Origin: Cellulomonas fulva
GTDB lineage: Bacteria; Actinomycetota; Actinomycetes; Actinomycetales; Cellulomonadaceae
Assembly (NCBI RefSeq): GCF_018531375.1
Contig: NZ_JAHBOH010000001.1
Span: forward strand, 558,001-622,000
Direction of reading: 5' to 3'
DNA length: 64,000 nucleotides
Positions 47,734 to 57,827 of the stretch are shown piece by piece. The first letter of the stretch is position 1. Each line of letters opens with the position of its first letter. Under the pieces are notes generated by a model that saw only the letters and a program-made list of their open reading frames with translations, made no database searches and was not told the DNA's origin. The translations under genes were made by a program, and so were the position numbers.

Positions 47734-49170
47734 ATGGCGCTCGTCGCCGGGATCGACTCGTCGACCCAGTCCTGCAAGGTCGTCGTCCGGGACGCCGCGA
47801 CCGGAGCGCTCGTGCGCTCCGGTCGCGCGTCCCACCCCGACGGCACCGAGGTCGCCCCCGCCGCGTGGTGGGACGCCCTGCAGACCGCGATCGCGGACGC
47901 GGGCGGCCTCGACGACGTCGACGCCGTCAGCGTCGGCGGCCAGCAGCACGGCATGGTCACGCTCGACGAGCAGGGCGAGGTGGTCCGTGACGCGCTGCTG
48001 TGGAACGACACCCGCTCGGCCCAGGCCGCGCTCGACCTGATCGACGAGCTCGGGGGCCCGCAGGCGTGGGCGGACGCGACGGGCTCCGTGCTGGTCGCCT
48101 CGCTCACCGTGACCAAGCTGCGCTGGCTGCGCGACGCGGAGCCGGAGAACGCGGCGCGCGTCGCGGCGGTCGCACTGCCGCACGACTGGTTGACCTGGCG
48201 GCTGGCCGGGCACGGCCCGGGCTCCGGCGCCGCCGGGCTCGCCGAGCTCGTCACCGACCGCTCGGACGCGTCCGGCACCGGCTACTGGTCGCCGCAGACC
48301 GACGGCTACCGGCACGACCTGCTCGAGCTCGGGCTCGGCCACGACGCGGTGCTCCCGCGCGTGCTGGGCCCGAGGGAGGCGGGTCCGCGGTCGGCCACCG
48401 GCGCTCGTCGTCCCGTGCTCGGCCCCGGGGCCGGGGACAACGCGGCGGCCGCGCTCGCCCTGGGCCTGCGCCCGGGCGACGTCGCCGTCTCGATCGGCAC
48501 GTCCGGGGTCGTCTCGGCGGTCACCGGCTCGCCGACGGCCGACGGCTCCGGCCTGGTCACGGGCTTCGCGGACGCGAGCGGGCACTACCTGCCGCTCGCG
48601 TGCACGCTCAACGCGTCGCGCGTCCTGGACGCGACCGCCCGGATGCTCGGCGTCGACCACGCCGGCCTGTCCGCGCTCGCGCTGCAGGCACCGGCGGGCG
48701 CCGACGGCCTGGTGCTCGTCCCCTACCTGGAGGGCGAGCGGACGCCGAACAAGCCCGACGCGACCGGTGCGCTGCACGGCCTGCGCCTGGCCAACACCAC
48801 GCCCGCGCACCTGGCCCGGGCGGCGGTCGAGGGCATGCTGTGCGCGCTCGCGGACGGCATCGACGCGCTGCGGGCGCAGGGCGTCGCGGTCGAGCGGCTC
48901 TTCCTCATCGGCGGCGGCGCGCGGTCCGAGGCGGTCCGGCGCATCGCGCCGAGCGTCTTCGGCCTCGACGTCGTCGTCCCGACGCCCGGCGAGTACGTGG
49001 CGGACGGTGCCGCCCGCCAGGCGGCATGGGTACTCTCGGGCGACGACGAGCCGCCCGCGTGGAGCGCGGCGGGATCGGCCGAGGTGGTCTCGGGCGAGCC
49101 TGCCCCGCGCGTCCGCGAGCAGTACGCGGCGGTGCGGGAGCTGACCGCCACCCGCCCGGACGTCACCTGA
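47734..49170 (+). CDS. xylB: xylulokinase
   Basis: The 478-aa FGGY kinase phosphorylates D-xylulose. It starts [22 protein letters not shown] with the ATP-phosphate motif. [42 protein letters not shown] with the catalytic Asp, [12 protein letters not shown] and [16 protein letters not shown] follow. It completes xylose entry to the pentose phosphate pathway with xylA. A strong terminator hairpin follows. The ribosome site GAGAGGA is rather far (13 nt) from the ATG. Confidence 0.95.
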   Translation: MALVAGIDSSTQSCKVVVRDAATGALVRSGRASHPDGTEVAPAAWWDALQTAIADAGGLDDVDAVSVGGQQHGMVTLDEQGEVVRDALLWNDTRSAQAALDLIDELGGPQAWADATGSVLVASLTVTKLRWLRDAEPENAARVAAVALPHDWLTWRLAGHGPGSGAAGLAELVTDRSDASGTGYWSPQTDGYRHDLLELGLGHDAVLPRVLGPREAGPRSATGARRPVLGPGAGDNAAAALALGLRPGDVAVSIGTSGVVSAVTGSPTADGSGLVTGFADASGHYLPLACTLNASRVLDATARMLGVDHAGLSALALQAPAGADGLVLVPYLEGERTPNKPDATGALHGLRLANTTPAHLARAAVEGMLCALADGIDALRAQGVAVERLFLIGGGARSEAVRRIAPSVFGLDVVVPTPGEYVADGAARQAAWVLSGDDEPPAWSAAGSAEVVSGEPAPRVREQYAAVRELTATRPDVT

Positions 49171-49196
49171 CGCGTCCCTCCCGAGGGACGACGCGA

Positions 49197-49233
49197 GAAG
49201 GGCCCGGCACCGCTGCGGTGTGCCGGGCCCTTC
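49197..49233. terminator. 14-bp terminator between xylB and lsr2
   Basis: GAAGGGCCCGGCAC pairs perfectly with GTGCCGGGCCCTTC around a 9-nt loop, followed by TTCTTCG on the plus strand. It lies between convergent xylB and lsr2 and can serve both. Confidence 0.87.
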
Positions 49234-49246
49234 TTCGCGTGCGGGG

Positions 49247-49582
49247 TCAGTGCGCGGCGTCGTACGCCTGACGCACCTCGGCGCTGATGCGGCCGCGCTC
49301 GGAGACGTCGAGTCCCTGGCCCTTGGCCCAGTCGCGGATCGCGGACGCGTCGCTGGCGCCGCGGCTGGAGCGGCGCGCCGCGGGACGGGTGCCCGACGAG
49401 GAGCGTCCGCCGACCTTGCGGGCGTGGCCCACCCAGGTGGCGAACGCGTCGCGCAGCTCGGCGGCGCGCGCGGTGGTGAGGTCGATCTCGTAGGTGACGC
49501 CGTCGAGGGCGAACGTCACCGTCTCGTCAGCCGTGCTGCCGTCGACGTCGTCGACCAGCAGGACCTGAACCTTCTGGGCCAT
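49247..49582 (-). CDS. lsr2: Lsr2 nucleoid-associated protein
   Basis: The 111-aa protein has the N-terminal dimerisation domain (AQKVQVLLVDDVDGSTADETVTFALDG, YEIDLTTARAAELRDAF read in parts) and the C-terminal DNA-binding domain with IRDWAKGQGLDVSERGRISAEV, where RGR is the AT-hook-like motif. Lsr2 silences AT-rich, horizontally acquired DNA in actinobacteria; the lower-GC island at the left of this window would be a natural target. It sits downstream of lysS as in mycobacteria. Confidence 0.96.
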   Translation of the reverse strand: MAQKVQVLLVDDVDGSTADETVTFALDGVTYEIDLTTARAAELRDAFATWVGHARKVGGRSSSGTRPAARRSSRGASDASAIRDWAKGQGLDVSERGRISAEVRQAYDAAH

Positions 49583-49666
49583 GGCATTCTCCGTGTGCTC
49601 GTGGGCGCACGATTCAAGGGGCTTTCTTGTGCGCCGCAGACAGCATCACATCACGGAACAATTCCG

Positions 49667-49861
49667 TCAAACGTTGCCGGGCTCATTCTTCGACGATTCC
49701 TCCACGGGCTTCGCCGCGATCTGCGCCTCGTGGTCCATCCGCGCGAGGGCCTGGCGTTCCGTGCGGTCCGCATTCACGATCGCACGCATCGCGAACCAGA
49801 AGATCAACCCCACGCCGATCGACGGCAGCACCGCCGCGAGGACCCCGCCCAGGCCGTTCAT
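49667..49861 (-). CDS. 64-aa single-pass membrane protein after lysS
   Basis: The start ATG overlaps the lysS stop (ATGA). The protein has one transmembrane segment, [25 protein letters not shown], then a basic/acidic tail [20 protein letters not shown] and a lysine/glutamate-rich end. The tight coupling to lysS and a protein-like composition support it as real. Similar small genes occur at this place in other actinobacteria. Function is unknown. Confidence 0.75.
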   Translation of the reverse strand: MNGLGGVLAAVLPSIGVGLIFWFAMRAIVNADRTERQALARMDHEAQIAAKPVEESSKNEPGNV

Positions 49862-51399
49862 GACTGCGGCTTCACGAGCGGGAAGAGGATCGTGTCCCGA
49901 ATTCCCTGACCCGTCATCGCGATGAGGAGCCGGTCGATCCCCATCCCCATGCCACCGGACGGCGGCATCGCGAACTCCATCGCGGTCAGGAAGTCCTCGT
50001 CGATCCGCATGGCCTCGTCGTCGCCGCGCGCCGCCAGCAGCGCCTGCGCCTCGAACCGCTGCCGCTGCACCACGGGGTCGACGAGCTCGGAGTACGCGGT
50101 CGCGAGCTCGAGGCCGCGCACGTACAGGTCCCACTTCTCGACGAGGCCCGGCTTGCTGCGGTGGTCGCGCGTGAGCGGCGAGGTCTCCACCGGGAAGTCC
50201 CGCACGAACGTCGGGGCGTGCAGGTGCGCGCCGACGTGGTGCTCCCACAGCTCCTCGACGAGCTTGCCGTGGTTGCGCTGCGCCGGCGCCAGCTCGATCT
50301 CGGCCTTCTCGAGCAGCCGCAGCAGCTCCGCGTCCTCGGTGTCGTGCGTGATCTCGACGCCCACCGCCTCCGACAGGGACTCGTACATCGTCAGGTGCGT
50401 CCAGTCGCCCCCGAGCTCGTACTCGGACCCGTCCGCGAGCGTGACGACCGTGGTGCCGAGCGCCTCGAGCGCGGCGGTCTGCACCAGGTCCTGCGTGAGC
50501 GCGGCCATGGTGTCGTAGTCGCCGTAGGCCTCGTACGCCTCGAGCATCGCGAACTCCGGAGAATGCGTGGCGTCCACGCCCTCGTTGCGGAAGTTGCGGT
50601 TGATCTCGAACACCTTCTCGACGCCGCCGACCGCCGCCCGCTTGAGGAACAGCTCCGGAGCGATCCGCAGGAACAGCTCGATGTCGAAGGCATTCATGTG
50701 CGTCTCGAACTGCCGCGCCGCCGCGCCTTCCGGACGCGACTGGAGCATCGGCGTCTCGACCTCGAGGAATCCGCGCCGCGCGAAGTTGTCCCGCAGCGAG
50801 CGCACCACGGCCGCGCGCGTGCGCACCATGTCCCGCGCCTTCGGGTTCACGATGAGGTCGACATAGCGCTGGCGCACGCGCGCCTCGTCGGACAGCTCCG
50901 CGCCCTCGTACAGGTTCGGCAGCGGACGGATCGACTTCGCGGCCATCCGCCACTCGTCGGCGAACACCGACAGCTCGCCGCGCTTGGACTGGATGACGCG
51001 CCCGTGGATGAAGAGGTGGTCGCCCAGGTCGACGTCGGACTTGAACGCCGCGAGCCGCTCCTCGCCGACCTCGGCCAGGCTCAGCATGGCCTGCAGCCGG
51101 GTGCCCGCACCGTCCTGGAGCGTCGCGAAGCAGAGCTTGCCCGTGTTGCGGAGGAAGACCACGCGGCCGGCGACGCCGACCTCGTCGTCCGTCTCCTGGC
51201 CCGCCTCCAGGTCCGGGTACGCCGCACGCACCTCGGCGATGGTGTGCGTGCGCGGGAGAGAGACCGGGTACGGCTGGGTGCCCTCCGCGAGCAGCCGCTC
51301 GCGCTTCTCGCGCCGGATCCGGATCTGCTCCGGGGTGTCGTCGACGGGTGCGCCGGCCGCGGGCGCGTCCGTCGCGGGCGAGAGGGGGGTGTCGGTCAC
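49858..51399 (-). CDS. lysS: lysyl-tRNA synthetase, class II
   Basis: The 513-aa enzyme charges tRNA-Lys. It has the OB-fold anticodon domain ([24 protein letters not shown] in parts), motif 2 [31 protein letters not shown], and motif 3 [16 protein letters not shown]. The GTG at 51399 is preferred: TACGAT stands 6 nt before it, a leaderless-type start, and upstream codons are not conserved. It leads lysS-small membrane protein, with lsr2 next. Confidence 0.96.
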   Translation of the reverse strand: MTDTPLSPATDAPAAGAPVDDTPEQIRIRREKRERLLAEGTQPYPVSLPRTHTIAEVRAAYPDLEAGQETDDEVGVAGRVVFLRNTGKLCFATLQDGAGTRLQAMLSLAEVGEERLAAFKSDVDLGDHLFIHGRVIQSKRGELSVFADEWRMAAKSIRPLPNLYEGAELSDEARVRQRYVDLIVNPKARDMVRTRAAVVRSLRDNFARRGFLEVETPMLQSRPEGAAARQFETHMNAFDIELFLRIAPELFLKRAAVGGVEKVFEINRNFRNEGVDATHSPEFAMLEAYEAYGDYDTMAALTQDLVQTAALEALGTTVVTLADGSEYELGGDWTHLTMYESLSEAVGVEITHDTEDAELLRLLEKAEIELAPAQRNHGKLVEELWEHHVGAHLHAPTFVRDFPVETSPLTRDHRSKPGLVEKWDLYVRGLELATAYSELVDPVVQRQRFEAQALLAARGDDEAMRIDEDFLTAMEFAMPPSGGMGMGIDRLLIAMTGQGIRDTILFPLVKPQS

Positions 51400-51505
51400 G
51401 CGACCATCGTAATCGGCGGCCCGGGGCGCGATATTCACCCCAACGCGGTCGCCGCGAGGACCGTTGTCAGGTCGACAACCGTCACCACCGGAAAGCAGGA
51501 GCGCA

Positions 51506-52081
51506 GTGGCACGTCCGTGGGAACAGCTGCTCGACCAGGTCGCGCGTGAGCGCTACCCGCGCCTGGTCGCGCACGCCGCACTGGTCGCGGGCTCGGCGAG
51601 CGACGCACCGGACCTGGTCCAGGAGGCGTTGATCGCGACGTTCCGCGGCCGCGCCCGGTTCACGACCGTCGAGCAGGCGGAGGCGTACGTCCGACGAGCG
51701 ATCGCGTCGCGCGCGGTCGACGAGCACCGTCGGCGCCGGCGTGAGCGGCTGGTCGCGCTGCGTGCCGCGGCCGAGCCCACGCCCTCCCCCGAGGTCGAGG
51801 TGCCGGGACCCGGCCGCGACGTGCTGCGCGCGCTCGCCCTGCTCAGCCCGCGCGAGCGCGCGTGCGTCGTGCTGCGGCAGATGGAGGACCTGTCGGTCGT
51901 GGAGACGGCCTCGGTGCTCAACCTCAGCGAGGGCTCCGTCAAGCGCTACACGTCCGACGGCCTCGCGCGGCTCGCCGAGGTCCTGCAGGCCCGCCCGAGC
52001 ACGGACGAGGGCATCCCGGTCCGGCCGACCACCACCACGACCGGCGGTTCCGCCGGACCCACGACGAAGGGCGCACGATGA
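51506..52081 (+). CDS. ECF/SigE-type sigma factor
   Basis: The 191-aa protein has a region 2 ([33 protein letters not shown]) and a region 4 helix-turn-helix ([47 protein letters not shown]), read in parts. It matches the small SigE70-like ECF group found in actinobacteria. AGGAG lies 6 nt before the GTG at 51506. Its stop overlaps the start of a membrane protein gene (ATGA), the typical sigma/anti-sigma-like pairing. Target promoters are unknown. Confidence 0.86.
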   Translation: MARPWEQLLDQVARERYPRLVAHAALVAGSASDAPDLVQEALIATFRGRARFTTVEQAEAYVRRAIASRAVDEHRRRRRERLVALRAAAEPTPSPEVEVPGPGRDVLRALALLSPRERACVVLRQMEDLSVVETASVLNLSEGSVKRYTSDGLARLAEVLQARPSTDEGIPVRPTTTTTGGSAGPTTKGAR

Positions 52082-53433
52082 ACGACCTCGACCAGCTCCT
52101 GCACGGCGCCCGCGACGCGATCGCCGAGGCCACCGGTCCGCTCGACGAGCGCGCGCTGAGCCGCGTGCGGGGCACCGTGCGGCGCGCCCGGATCCGTCGG
52201 CACACGGTCGAGGGAGTCGGTGCGGCCGCGTGCGTGGGTGCCCTCGGCGTCGGCGCGTGGTTCGCTGCCGGCACGAGCGACCCGGTCCCGGTCCCCCCCG
52301 CGCGCACCGGCACGCCGACGAGCGGGCCGACGCCGACGCCGACGAGCACGCCGACCCCGACACCCGCGGCCACGCCCTCCGGCCCCGTCGAGCGGGCCGC
52401 CCGGATCGACGACGCGACGGTCCGCGAGCGGCTCCTCGCGCCGCGCACCGGCGAGACCTGGACCGACCCGGTCGAGGACGACGAGGCGGCCGCGCGGCTG
52501 CTCGACGCGTCGTCGCGCGACGCGTGGACGGTCTACCGCGTCGGCACCCGGGGCGCGGCGACGCTGTTCGCGGCGTTCGACGACGCGACCGTCGCGCGGG
52601 ACACCCCGCTCGACCAGCCGGCCGTCCTGTTCGAGGTCGACGACGCGGGCGCCCGCCTGGTCACGTGCCCGAGCGCCCGCACCGGCGACCTGTGCGTCGA
52701 CGACGGCAACGGCGTCCCGCTCGGCCTCGCTGCCGACGTGACCCTCGACGAGGACACCTTCTACGACACGCTCACGCTCCCGGCGCGGATCGCCGCGGGC
52801 GGCACGTGGACGTTCCGCACCGACGCGTCGCGCGCGGACACGTTCACGGGTGCGTACGGCGTCCCGTGGGGTCCCGACGAGGCGCAGTCGCACCGCGTGC
52901 TCGTCGACCTCGGTCCGCTCGCGCTGGTCCTGCGCGACGAGGCCACCGAGGGCGTGCCCGGCCTGACGTCGTCCACGTACGCGGTGCGACTGCCGTTCGG
53001 CGCGTACGTCCCGCTCACGCAGGAGGACCTCCCCAACGCCGCGTTCGACACCATCACGTGGGACGACGGCACGCCCAGGACCGACGAGGTCGGCCCGGGC
53101 ACCGTGGCGCCGGGGGCGTTCGTCTGCCTCGACGCGCAGGTCAGCACCGAGGCGCAGCACGACCCGGCGCAGTGGCGCGAGGCCGGCACGACCGCGGAGG
53201 GCGAGCGCGTGGTGGTCCCGGTCGCGGGCGGCAACGCCGTGTCGCGCGCCGTGCGGGCGTTCCAGGAGGACCAGTCGTTCGGCTTCGACGAGAGCGTCGA
53301 CCCGGGCTACCGGTACCCCGACGACGGGTCGTTCCTCGACGCGCACGCGCTGTGGGCGGTCCAGGCGCCGGACGGGGCGTGGCACCTGCACCTGCGGCAG
53401 GACGCCGCCTCGGTGGTCTACGAGTGCGTGTGA
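52078..53433 (+). CDS. membrane protein coupled to the ECF sigma factor
   Basis: The 451-aa protein has a short cytoplasmic N-terminus of about 40 residues ([31 protein letters not shown]), one transmembrane helix (VGAAACVGALGVGAWFAAG) and a Thr/Pro/Ser linker rich in TPT repeats. A large extracytoplasmic domain follows (about residues 105-451), which I do not recognise. Translational overlap with the sigma gene suggests an anti-sigma-like or sensing role, but no zinc-binding anti-sigma motif is visible in the N-terminus. A cell-envelope location is expected. Confidence 0.7.
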   Translation: MNDLDQLLHGARDAIAEATGPLDERALSRVRGTVRRARIRRHTVEGVGAAACVGALGVGAWFAAGTSDPVPVPPARTGTPTSGPTPTPTSTPTPTPAATPSGPVERAARIDDATVRERLLAPRTGETWTDPVEDDEAAARLLDASSRDAWTVYRVGTRGAATLFAAFDDATVARDTPLDQPAVLFEVDDAGARLVTCPSARTGDLCVDDGNGVPLGLAADVTLDEDTFYDTLTLPARIAAGGTWTFRTDASRADTFTGAYGVPWGPDEAQSHRVLVDLGPLALVLRDEATEGVPGLTSSTYAVRLPFGAYVPLTQEDLPNAAFDTITWDDGTPRTDEVGPGTVAPGAFVCLDAQVSTEAQHDPAQWREAGTTAEGERVVVPVAGGNAVSRAVRAFQEDQSFGFDESVDPGYRYPDDGSFLDAHALWAVQAPDGAWHLHLRQDAASVVYECV

Positions 53434-53461
53434 CCCACCGGGCGGCGACGCCCGGGCGGCC

Positions 53462-54373
53462 TCAGGCGCGCAGGTCGAGGGCCAGGTCCAGGATCGGGGA
53501 CGAGTGCGTGAGCCCGCCGACCGAGAGGTAGTCGACGCCGGTGCCGGCGACCTCGGTCGCCCGGTCCAGCGTGAGGTTGCCGGTGGCCTCGAGCTCCGTG
53601 GCCGGAGCGACCGCCCGGACGGCGGTCACGACGTCCGCCAGCACCGGCGTGGGCATGTTGTCGAGCAGCAGGAAGCCGGCCCCCGCGCCCACGGCCTCGA
53701 GCGCCTGCTCGCGGGTGTCCGCCTCGACCTGGATCGCGACGTCGGGGAAGCGCGCGCGCACCGCGTCGATCGCCGCCGTGATCGACCCGGCCGCCGCCAC
53801 GTGGTTGTCCTTGACCATCGCCACGTCGTACAGCCCCATGCGCTTGTTGGTGCCGCCGCCGCAGCGGACCGCGTACTTCTCCAGCGCGCGCAGGCCCGGG
53901 GTCGTCTTGCGCGTGTCCAGCACGCGCGCGCCGGAGCCCTCGAGCGCGTCGGCCCAGCGGCGCGTGTGCGTCGCGACGCCGGACGCGCGGGACGCGAGGT
54001 TGAGCAGCGTCCGCTCCGCCACGAGCAGCAGCTGCACGGGCCCGGTGAGCTCGGCCAGCACGTCGCCCCGGCGTACCCGGGAGCCGTCCGGCACGTGCAC
54101 GACGAGCGTCGCGGGCGCCAGCCCGAGCCGCGCGGCGACCTGACGCAGCACGTGCGGCACGACGACGAGCCCGGCGACGACCCCGTCGGCGCGCGCGACC
54201 AGGTCGGCCGTGCCGGTCGCGGTCGGCGCGATCGTGGCCTGCGACGTCACGTCCCGGCCCGGCGCCGGGCCGAGGTCCTCGTCGAGCGCCACCGCCACCA
54301 GCCGCTCGAGCGCGGCGTCGTCGGGACCCGGGTCACCGGGCAGCACGCCGGGGCGCGCGGTCGTCTCGGTCAT
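53462..54373 (-). CDS. nadC: nicotinate-nucleotide pyrophosphorylase
   Basis: The 303-aa enzyme makes nicotinate mononucleotide from quinolinate and PRPP. Family marks are TLLNLASRASGVATHTRRWADAL, VLDTRKTTPGLRALEKYAVRCGGG, NKRMGLYDVAMVKDNHVAAAG, VEADTREQALEAV and FLLLDNMPTPVL, with LTHSSPILDLALDL at the end. It is last in the cofactor operon after nadB, separated by a 13-bp tandem repeat that lies over the nadB stop and upstream of the nadC ATG (54373). Confidence 0.95.
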   Translation of the reverse strand: MTETTARPGVLPGDPGPDDAALERLVAVALDEDLGPAPGRDVTSQATIAPTATGTADLVARADGVVAGLVVVPHVLRQVAARLGLAPATLVVHVPDGSRVRRGDVLAELTGPVQLLLVAERTLLNLASRASGVATHTRRWADALEGSGARVLDTRKTTPGLRALEKYAVRCGGGTNKRMGLYDVAMVKDNHVAAAGSITAAIDAVRARFPDVAIQVEADTREQALEAVGAGAGFLLLDNMPTPVLADVVTAVRAVAPATELEATGNLTLDRATEVAGTGVDYLSVGGLTHSSPILDLALDLRA

Positions 54374-54392
54374 CGTCGTCCTGGGGTCGGTC

Positions 54393-54459
54393 GGGTGCGG
54401 TCAGCGGGTGCGGTCAGCGGGGGTGCGGTCAGCGGGTGTGGTCAGCGGGTGCGGTCAGC
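54393..54459. repeat. five 13-bp tandem repeats at the nadB/nadC junction
   Basis: Units of GGGTGCGGTCAGC start at 54393, 54406, 54419 (with two extra G), 54434 (one substitution) and 54447. The last unit contains the nadB stop; the run ends 20 nt before nadC on the minus strand. Copy number changes would alter the nadB 3' end or the nadC leader. Confidence 0.9.
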
Positions 54460-56254
54460 CCAGGGGGACGCGGGCGAGCGCCAGGCGGCCGTCGGGGTCG
54501 AGCCGTGCCTCCAGGCGTAGCCGCCAGTGCTCGTCGTCGCGGTCGGGGAAGTCGCTGCGCGCGTGCCCGCCGCGGCTCTCCTCGCGCGCGAGGGCCGTCG
54601 CGGTCAGCACGCTCGCGACCTGGTGCACGTTGGTGGTCTCCCACTCGGCCACCTGGGGCGCCGCGGGGAGCCGGCCGTCGTCCTGACGCTCGTGCGCGTC
54701 GGTCGGCACGTCCGCCAGGCGGCCGGCCGCGCGGCGCAGCCCGTCCGACGAGCGCAGCACGCCGGGGCCGTCGGTCGCGGCCCGCTGCACCCGCGACCGG
54801 GACGCCGCGGCGACCAGCGCCTCGTCCCCCGCCCGCTGGACGGGGTCGGCGTGGCGCAGCGTGCCGTAGGCGACCTGGTCGGTGATGTGCCGCGCGGCGC
54901 GGTGCGCGAACACCAGTCCCTCGAGCAGCGAGTTGGAGGCCAGCCGGTTCGCCCCGTGCACCCCCGTGCACGCGACCTCGCCGACCACGTACAGACCGCG
55001 TACCGACGTGCGCCCGACGAGGTCGCTGACGACGCCGCCGGAGTGGTAGTGCTGCGCGGGCGCCACGGGGACCAGGTCCGTCGTGAGGTCGATCCCGTGC
55101 TCGAGCAGCCGCTCGTGGATCGTCGGGAAGCGCCGCCGCAGGAAGTCGCCGCCCAGGTGACGGGCGTCGAGCCAGACGTGGTCGGAGCCGGTGGCGGCCA
55201 GCTGCCGCACGATCGCGTGCGCCACCACGTCGCGCGGCGCGAGCTCCGCCATCGGGTGCACGTCGAGCATGAACCGCACGCCGTCGGTGTCGAGCAGGTA
55301 CGCGCCCTCGCCGCGCACGGCCTCGGAGATGAGCGCGAGCTGGCCCTTGACCCCCGCGCCCAGCCACAGCACGGTCGGGTGGAACTGCACGAACTCGACG
55401 TCGCCCAGCACGGCGCCCGCGCGCAGCGCCGCGGCGATGCCGTCCCCGGTCGCCTGCGGCGGGTTCGTCGACGAGCGGAAGGCCTGGCCGATGCCGCCGG
55501 TCGCGAGCACGACCGCCTTCCCGAGCGCCGCGCCCACGCCGTCGCGCTGGCCCTCGCCGATCACGTGGAGCGTCACGCCGCAGACGGCGCCCGGGCGCCC
55601 GTCCGGGCCCGCCGGACCGGTGAGCACGTCGAGGACCAGCGCGTGCTCGATCACCTCGATGCCCGGGTCGTGGCGCACGGCCTCGATCTGCGCGACGAGG
55701 GCGCGGGAGATCTCCGCACCGGTCGCGTCGCCCCCGGCGTGCACGATGCGGTCCGCGTGGTGCCCGCCCTCACGCGTGAGCGAGATCCGCCCGTCGGGGG
55801 AGGTGTCGAACACCGCGCCCAGCCCGACGAGCTCGCGCACGCGTTGGGGGCCCTCGGTGACCAGCACCTCGACCGCGCGGGGGTCGCACAGGCCGCCACC
55901 AGCGACGAGCGTGTCCGCGAGGTGCGCGGCGGGCGAGTCCTCGGGCGCCAGCGCGGCCGCGATGCCGCCCTGCGCCCAGACGGTGGAGCCCGACGCGAGC
56001 CGGTCCTTGGTCACCAGCAGCACGCGCGGCACGCGGGCCCGCAGCTCGAGCGCCGCGGTCAGGCCGGCGATGCCCGAGCCGACGACGATCGCGTCGACCT
56101 CCACGGTCCAGCCCGGCGCGGGCGCGGCGAGCCGCGTGGCCATGCGCGGCGCGAGCGCCGCGTCGATCCCGGGTGCGACCGCCGGGGCCGGGCGCGGGCC
56201 GGCACCCGGGAGCGCGGTCTCGTCGGACGGGAGGGTGGGGGACGAGGTGGTCAC
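54455..56254 (-). CDS. nadB: L-aspartate oxidase
   Basis: The 599-aa flavoenzyme oxidises L-aspartate to iminoaspartate for quinolinate synthesis. It has the Rossmann FAD motif [84 protein letters not shown] read in parts, and the helical C-terminus. An N-terminal extension of about 45 residues precedes the FAD fold. The GTG at 56254 overlaps the panD stop. No nadA is in the window. Confidence 0.95.
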   Translation of the reverse strand: MTTSSPTLPSDETALPGAGPRPAPAVAPGIDAALAPRMATRLAAPAPGWTVEVDAIVVGSGIAGLTAALELRARVPRVLLVTKDRLASGSTVWAQGGIAAALAPEDSPAAHLADTLVAGGGLCDPRAVEVLVTEGPQRVRELVGLGAVFDTSPDGRISLTREGGHHADRIVHAGGDATGAEISRALVAQIEAVRHDPGIEVIEHALVLDVLTGPAGPDGRPGAVCGVTLHVIGEGQRDGVGAALGKAVVLATGGIGQAFRSSTNPPQATGDGIAAALRAGAVLGDVEFVQFHPTVLWLGAGVKGQLALISEAVRGEGAYLLDTDGVRFMLDVHPMAELAPRDVVAHAIVRQLAATGSDHVWLDARHLGGDFLRRRFPTIHERLLEHGIDLTTDLVPVAPAQHYHSGGVVSDLVGRTSVRGLYVVGEVACTGVHGANRLASNSLLEGLVFAHRAARHITDQVAYGTLRHADPVQRAGDEALVAAASRSRVQRAATDGPGVLRSSDGLRRAAGRLADVPTDAHERQDDGRLPAAPQVAEWETTNVHQVASVLTATALAREESRGGHARSDFPDRDDEHWRLRLEARLDPDGRLALARVPLG

Positions 56255-56859
56255 CGCGCGGCGCCGCGCGTGACGGTGCCGCCCAGCGGTCCACCGGTCG
56301 GGCCACCGAGCGCGTCCGGCGTCGCCGGTCCGTGCGTGTGCGGCTCGCGCACGCCGCAGCCGGCGTGGGTGTGCGCCGCGGTGCGGTCGACGTCGTGCGG
56401 GTGCTCGACGAGGTCGCGGCCCTGCGCGAACGGCACGCCGCTGGGCTGCAGGCCGGCGGCCGCGGTCCACTCGTCCGGCACCTGGCCCGGGTCGTCGGAC
56501 AGGTCGACGATCTTGTTCTCCGAGTCGACCAGCACCACGTGCGGCTCGTACGTGCGCGCCTCGGCGTCGGACATCAGCCCGTACGCGATGAGGATCACCA
56601 CGTCGCCGGGGTGCACCAGGTGGGCCGCGGCGCCGTTGATGCAGATCTGGCCCGAGCCCGCCTCGCCCGCGATCGCGTACGTCGTCAGCCGCGAGCCGTT
56701 GGTGACGTCGACGATGTCGACCTGCTGGCCCGGCAGCAGGTCCGCCGCCGCGAGCAGGTCCGCGTCCACGGTCACCGAGCCGACGTAGTGCAGGTCCGCC
56801 TGCGTCACCGTCGCGCGGTGGATCTTGCCGGTCATCATCGTGCGCATCAGCGTGGTCAT
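56251..56859 (-). CDS. panD: aspartate 1-decarboxylase with histidine-rich tail
   Basis: The 202-aa proenzyme makes beta-alanine. [27 protein letters not shown] holds the GS self-cleavage site that yields the pyruvoyl Ser, and the remainder to about residue 125 is a normal PanD (ENKIVDL-like end with [10 protein letters not shown]). The last 75 residues are an extension not found in typical PanD (about 126-140 aa), with [25 protein letters not shown] and a Gly-rich end. That tail could bind metal. Start and stop overlap panC and nadB (ATGA, GTGA). Confidence 0.93.
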   Translation of the reverse strand: MTTLMRTMMTGKIHRATVTQADLHYVGSVTVDADLLAAADLLPGQQVDIVDVTNGSRLTTYAIAGEAGSGQICINGAAAHLVHPGDVVILIAYGLMSDAEARTYEPHVVLVDSENKIVDLSDDPGQVPDEWTAAAGLQPSGVPFAQGRDLVEHPHDVDRTAAHTHAGCGVREPHTHGPATPDALGGPTGGPLGGTVTRGAAR

Positions 56860-57827
56860 GCCGGGCCTCCCAGGGTGACCGTCGTGTTGTCGATGAGCCG
56901 CGTGCCGCCCACGCGGGCGGCGAGCAGGAGCAGCGCCTCGCCGGTGTGGTCGGCGGCCACGGGCCGGAAGTCGTCGGGTCGGACGAGCGCCACATAGTCG
57001 ACCTCGTCGGGTGCCGTCCGCTGCGGGTCCGCTCCCGCGGTCCCGTCCGGCGACCCGCCGGCGAGGCCGCCGACGAGCGCGGCGAGCGTCGCCGTGCGCA
57101 CCACGTCGGCCGACGAGCCCGCGGTGGCCGCCGCGACGCCCGTCGCCAGGGCGGTCGACAGCGCGAGAGCGCGCACCCGCTCATCGGGCGTCAGGTAGGC
57201 GTTGCGGCTGGACATCGCCAGGCCGTCCGGCTCGCGGACCAGCGGGGCGCCCACGACCTCGACCGGGACGTCGAGGTCCCGCACCATGCGGCGGACCGCG
57301 GCGAGCTGCTGCGCGTCCTTGCGCCCGAAGATCGCGACGTCCGGGCGGGTCAGGTGCAGGAGCTTGAGCACCACCGTCAGCACGCCGTCCAGGTGGCCGG
57401 GCCGCGAGGCGCCCTCGAGCACCGAGCCGATCGCGCCGGCCGAGACGCGCACGAGCGGGTCGCCGTCGGGGTACATCACGTCGGGCGTCGGGGCGAACAC
57501 CACGTCGCCGTCGTCGAGCAGCCCGGGGCCGGTGAGGAGCGCCAGGTCGCCCGCCAGGTCGCGCGGGTAGCGGGACAGGTCCTCCCCCGCGCCGAACTGC
57601 AAGGGGTTGACGAAGATGGTCACGACGACCTGGTCCGCGAGCTCCTTGGCCTGCCGCACCAGCGACAGGTGGCCCGCGTGCAGGGCGCCCATGGTCATGA
57701 CGACGGCGCGGCGGCGGTGCGTGCCCGCCTCACCCGGCGCCTCGCCCGGCGCGTCGCCGGGGCCCGTCCCGAGCGCGGCCGCGAGCTCGTCGCGGGTGCG
57801 CGCGAGCGTGCCGACTGCGGTGATCAT
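56856..57827 (-). CDS. panC: pantothenate synthetase
   Basis: The 323-aa ligase joins pantoate and beta-alanine with ATP. It has [19 protein letters not shown] (HIGH-like), [50 protein letters not shown] and [13 protein letters not shown] (KMSKS-like). An Ala/Gly insert lies near residue 245. It precedes panD and follows the DUF2520 gene with 4-nt overlaps. No panB is present in the window. Confidence 0.95.
   Translation of the reverse strand: MITAVGTLARTRDELAAALGTGPGDAPGEAPGEAGTHRRRAVVMTMGALHAGHLSLVRQAKELADQVVVTIFVNPLQFGAGEDLSRYPRDLAGDLALLTGPGLLDDGDVVFAPTPDVMYPDGDPLVRVSAGAIGSVLEGASRPGHLDGVLTVVLKLLHLTRPDVAIFGRKDAQQLAAVRRMVRDLDVPVEVVGAPLVREPDGLAMSSRNAYLTPDERVRALALSTALATGVAAATAGSSADVVRTATLAALVGGLAGGSPDGTAGADPQRTAPDEVDYVALVRPDDFRPVAADHTGEALLLLAARVGGTRLIDNTTVTLGGPA

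Noticed and set aside
54393..54459. CRISPR array
   Set aside because: Repeats are contiguous 13-mers with no spacers and no cas genes nearby.
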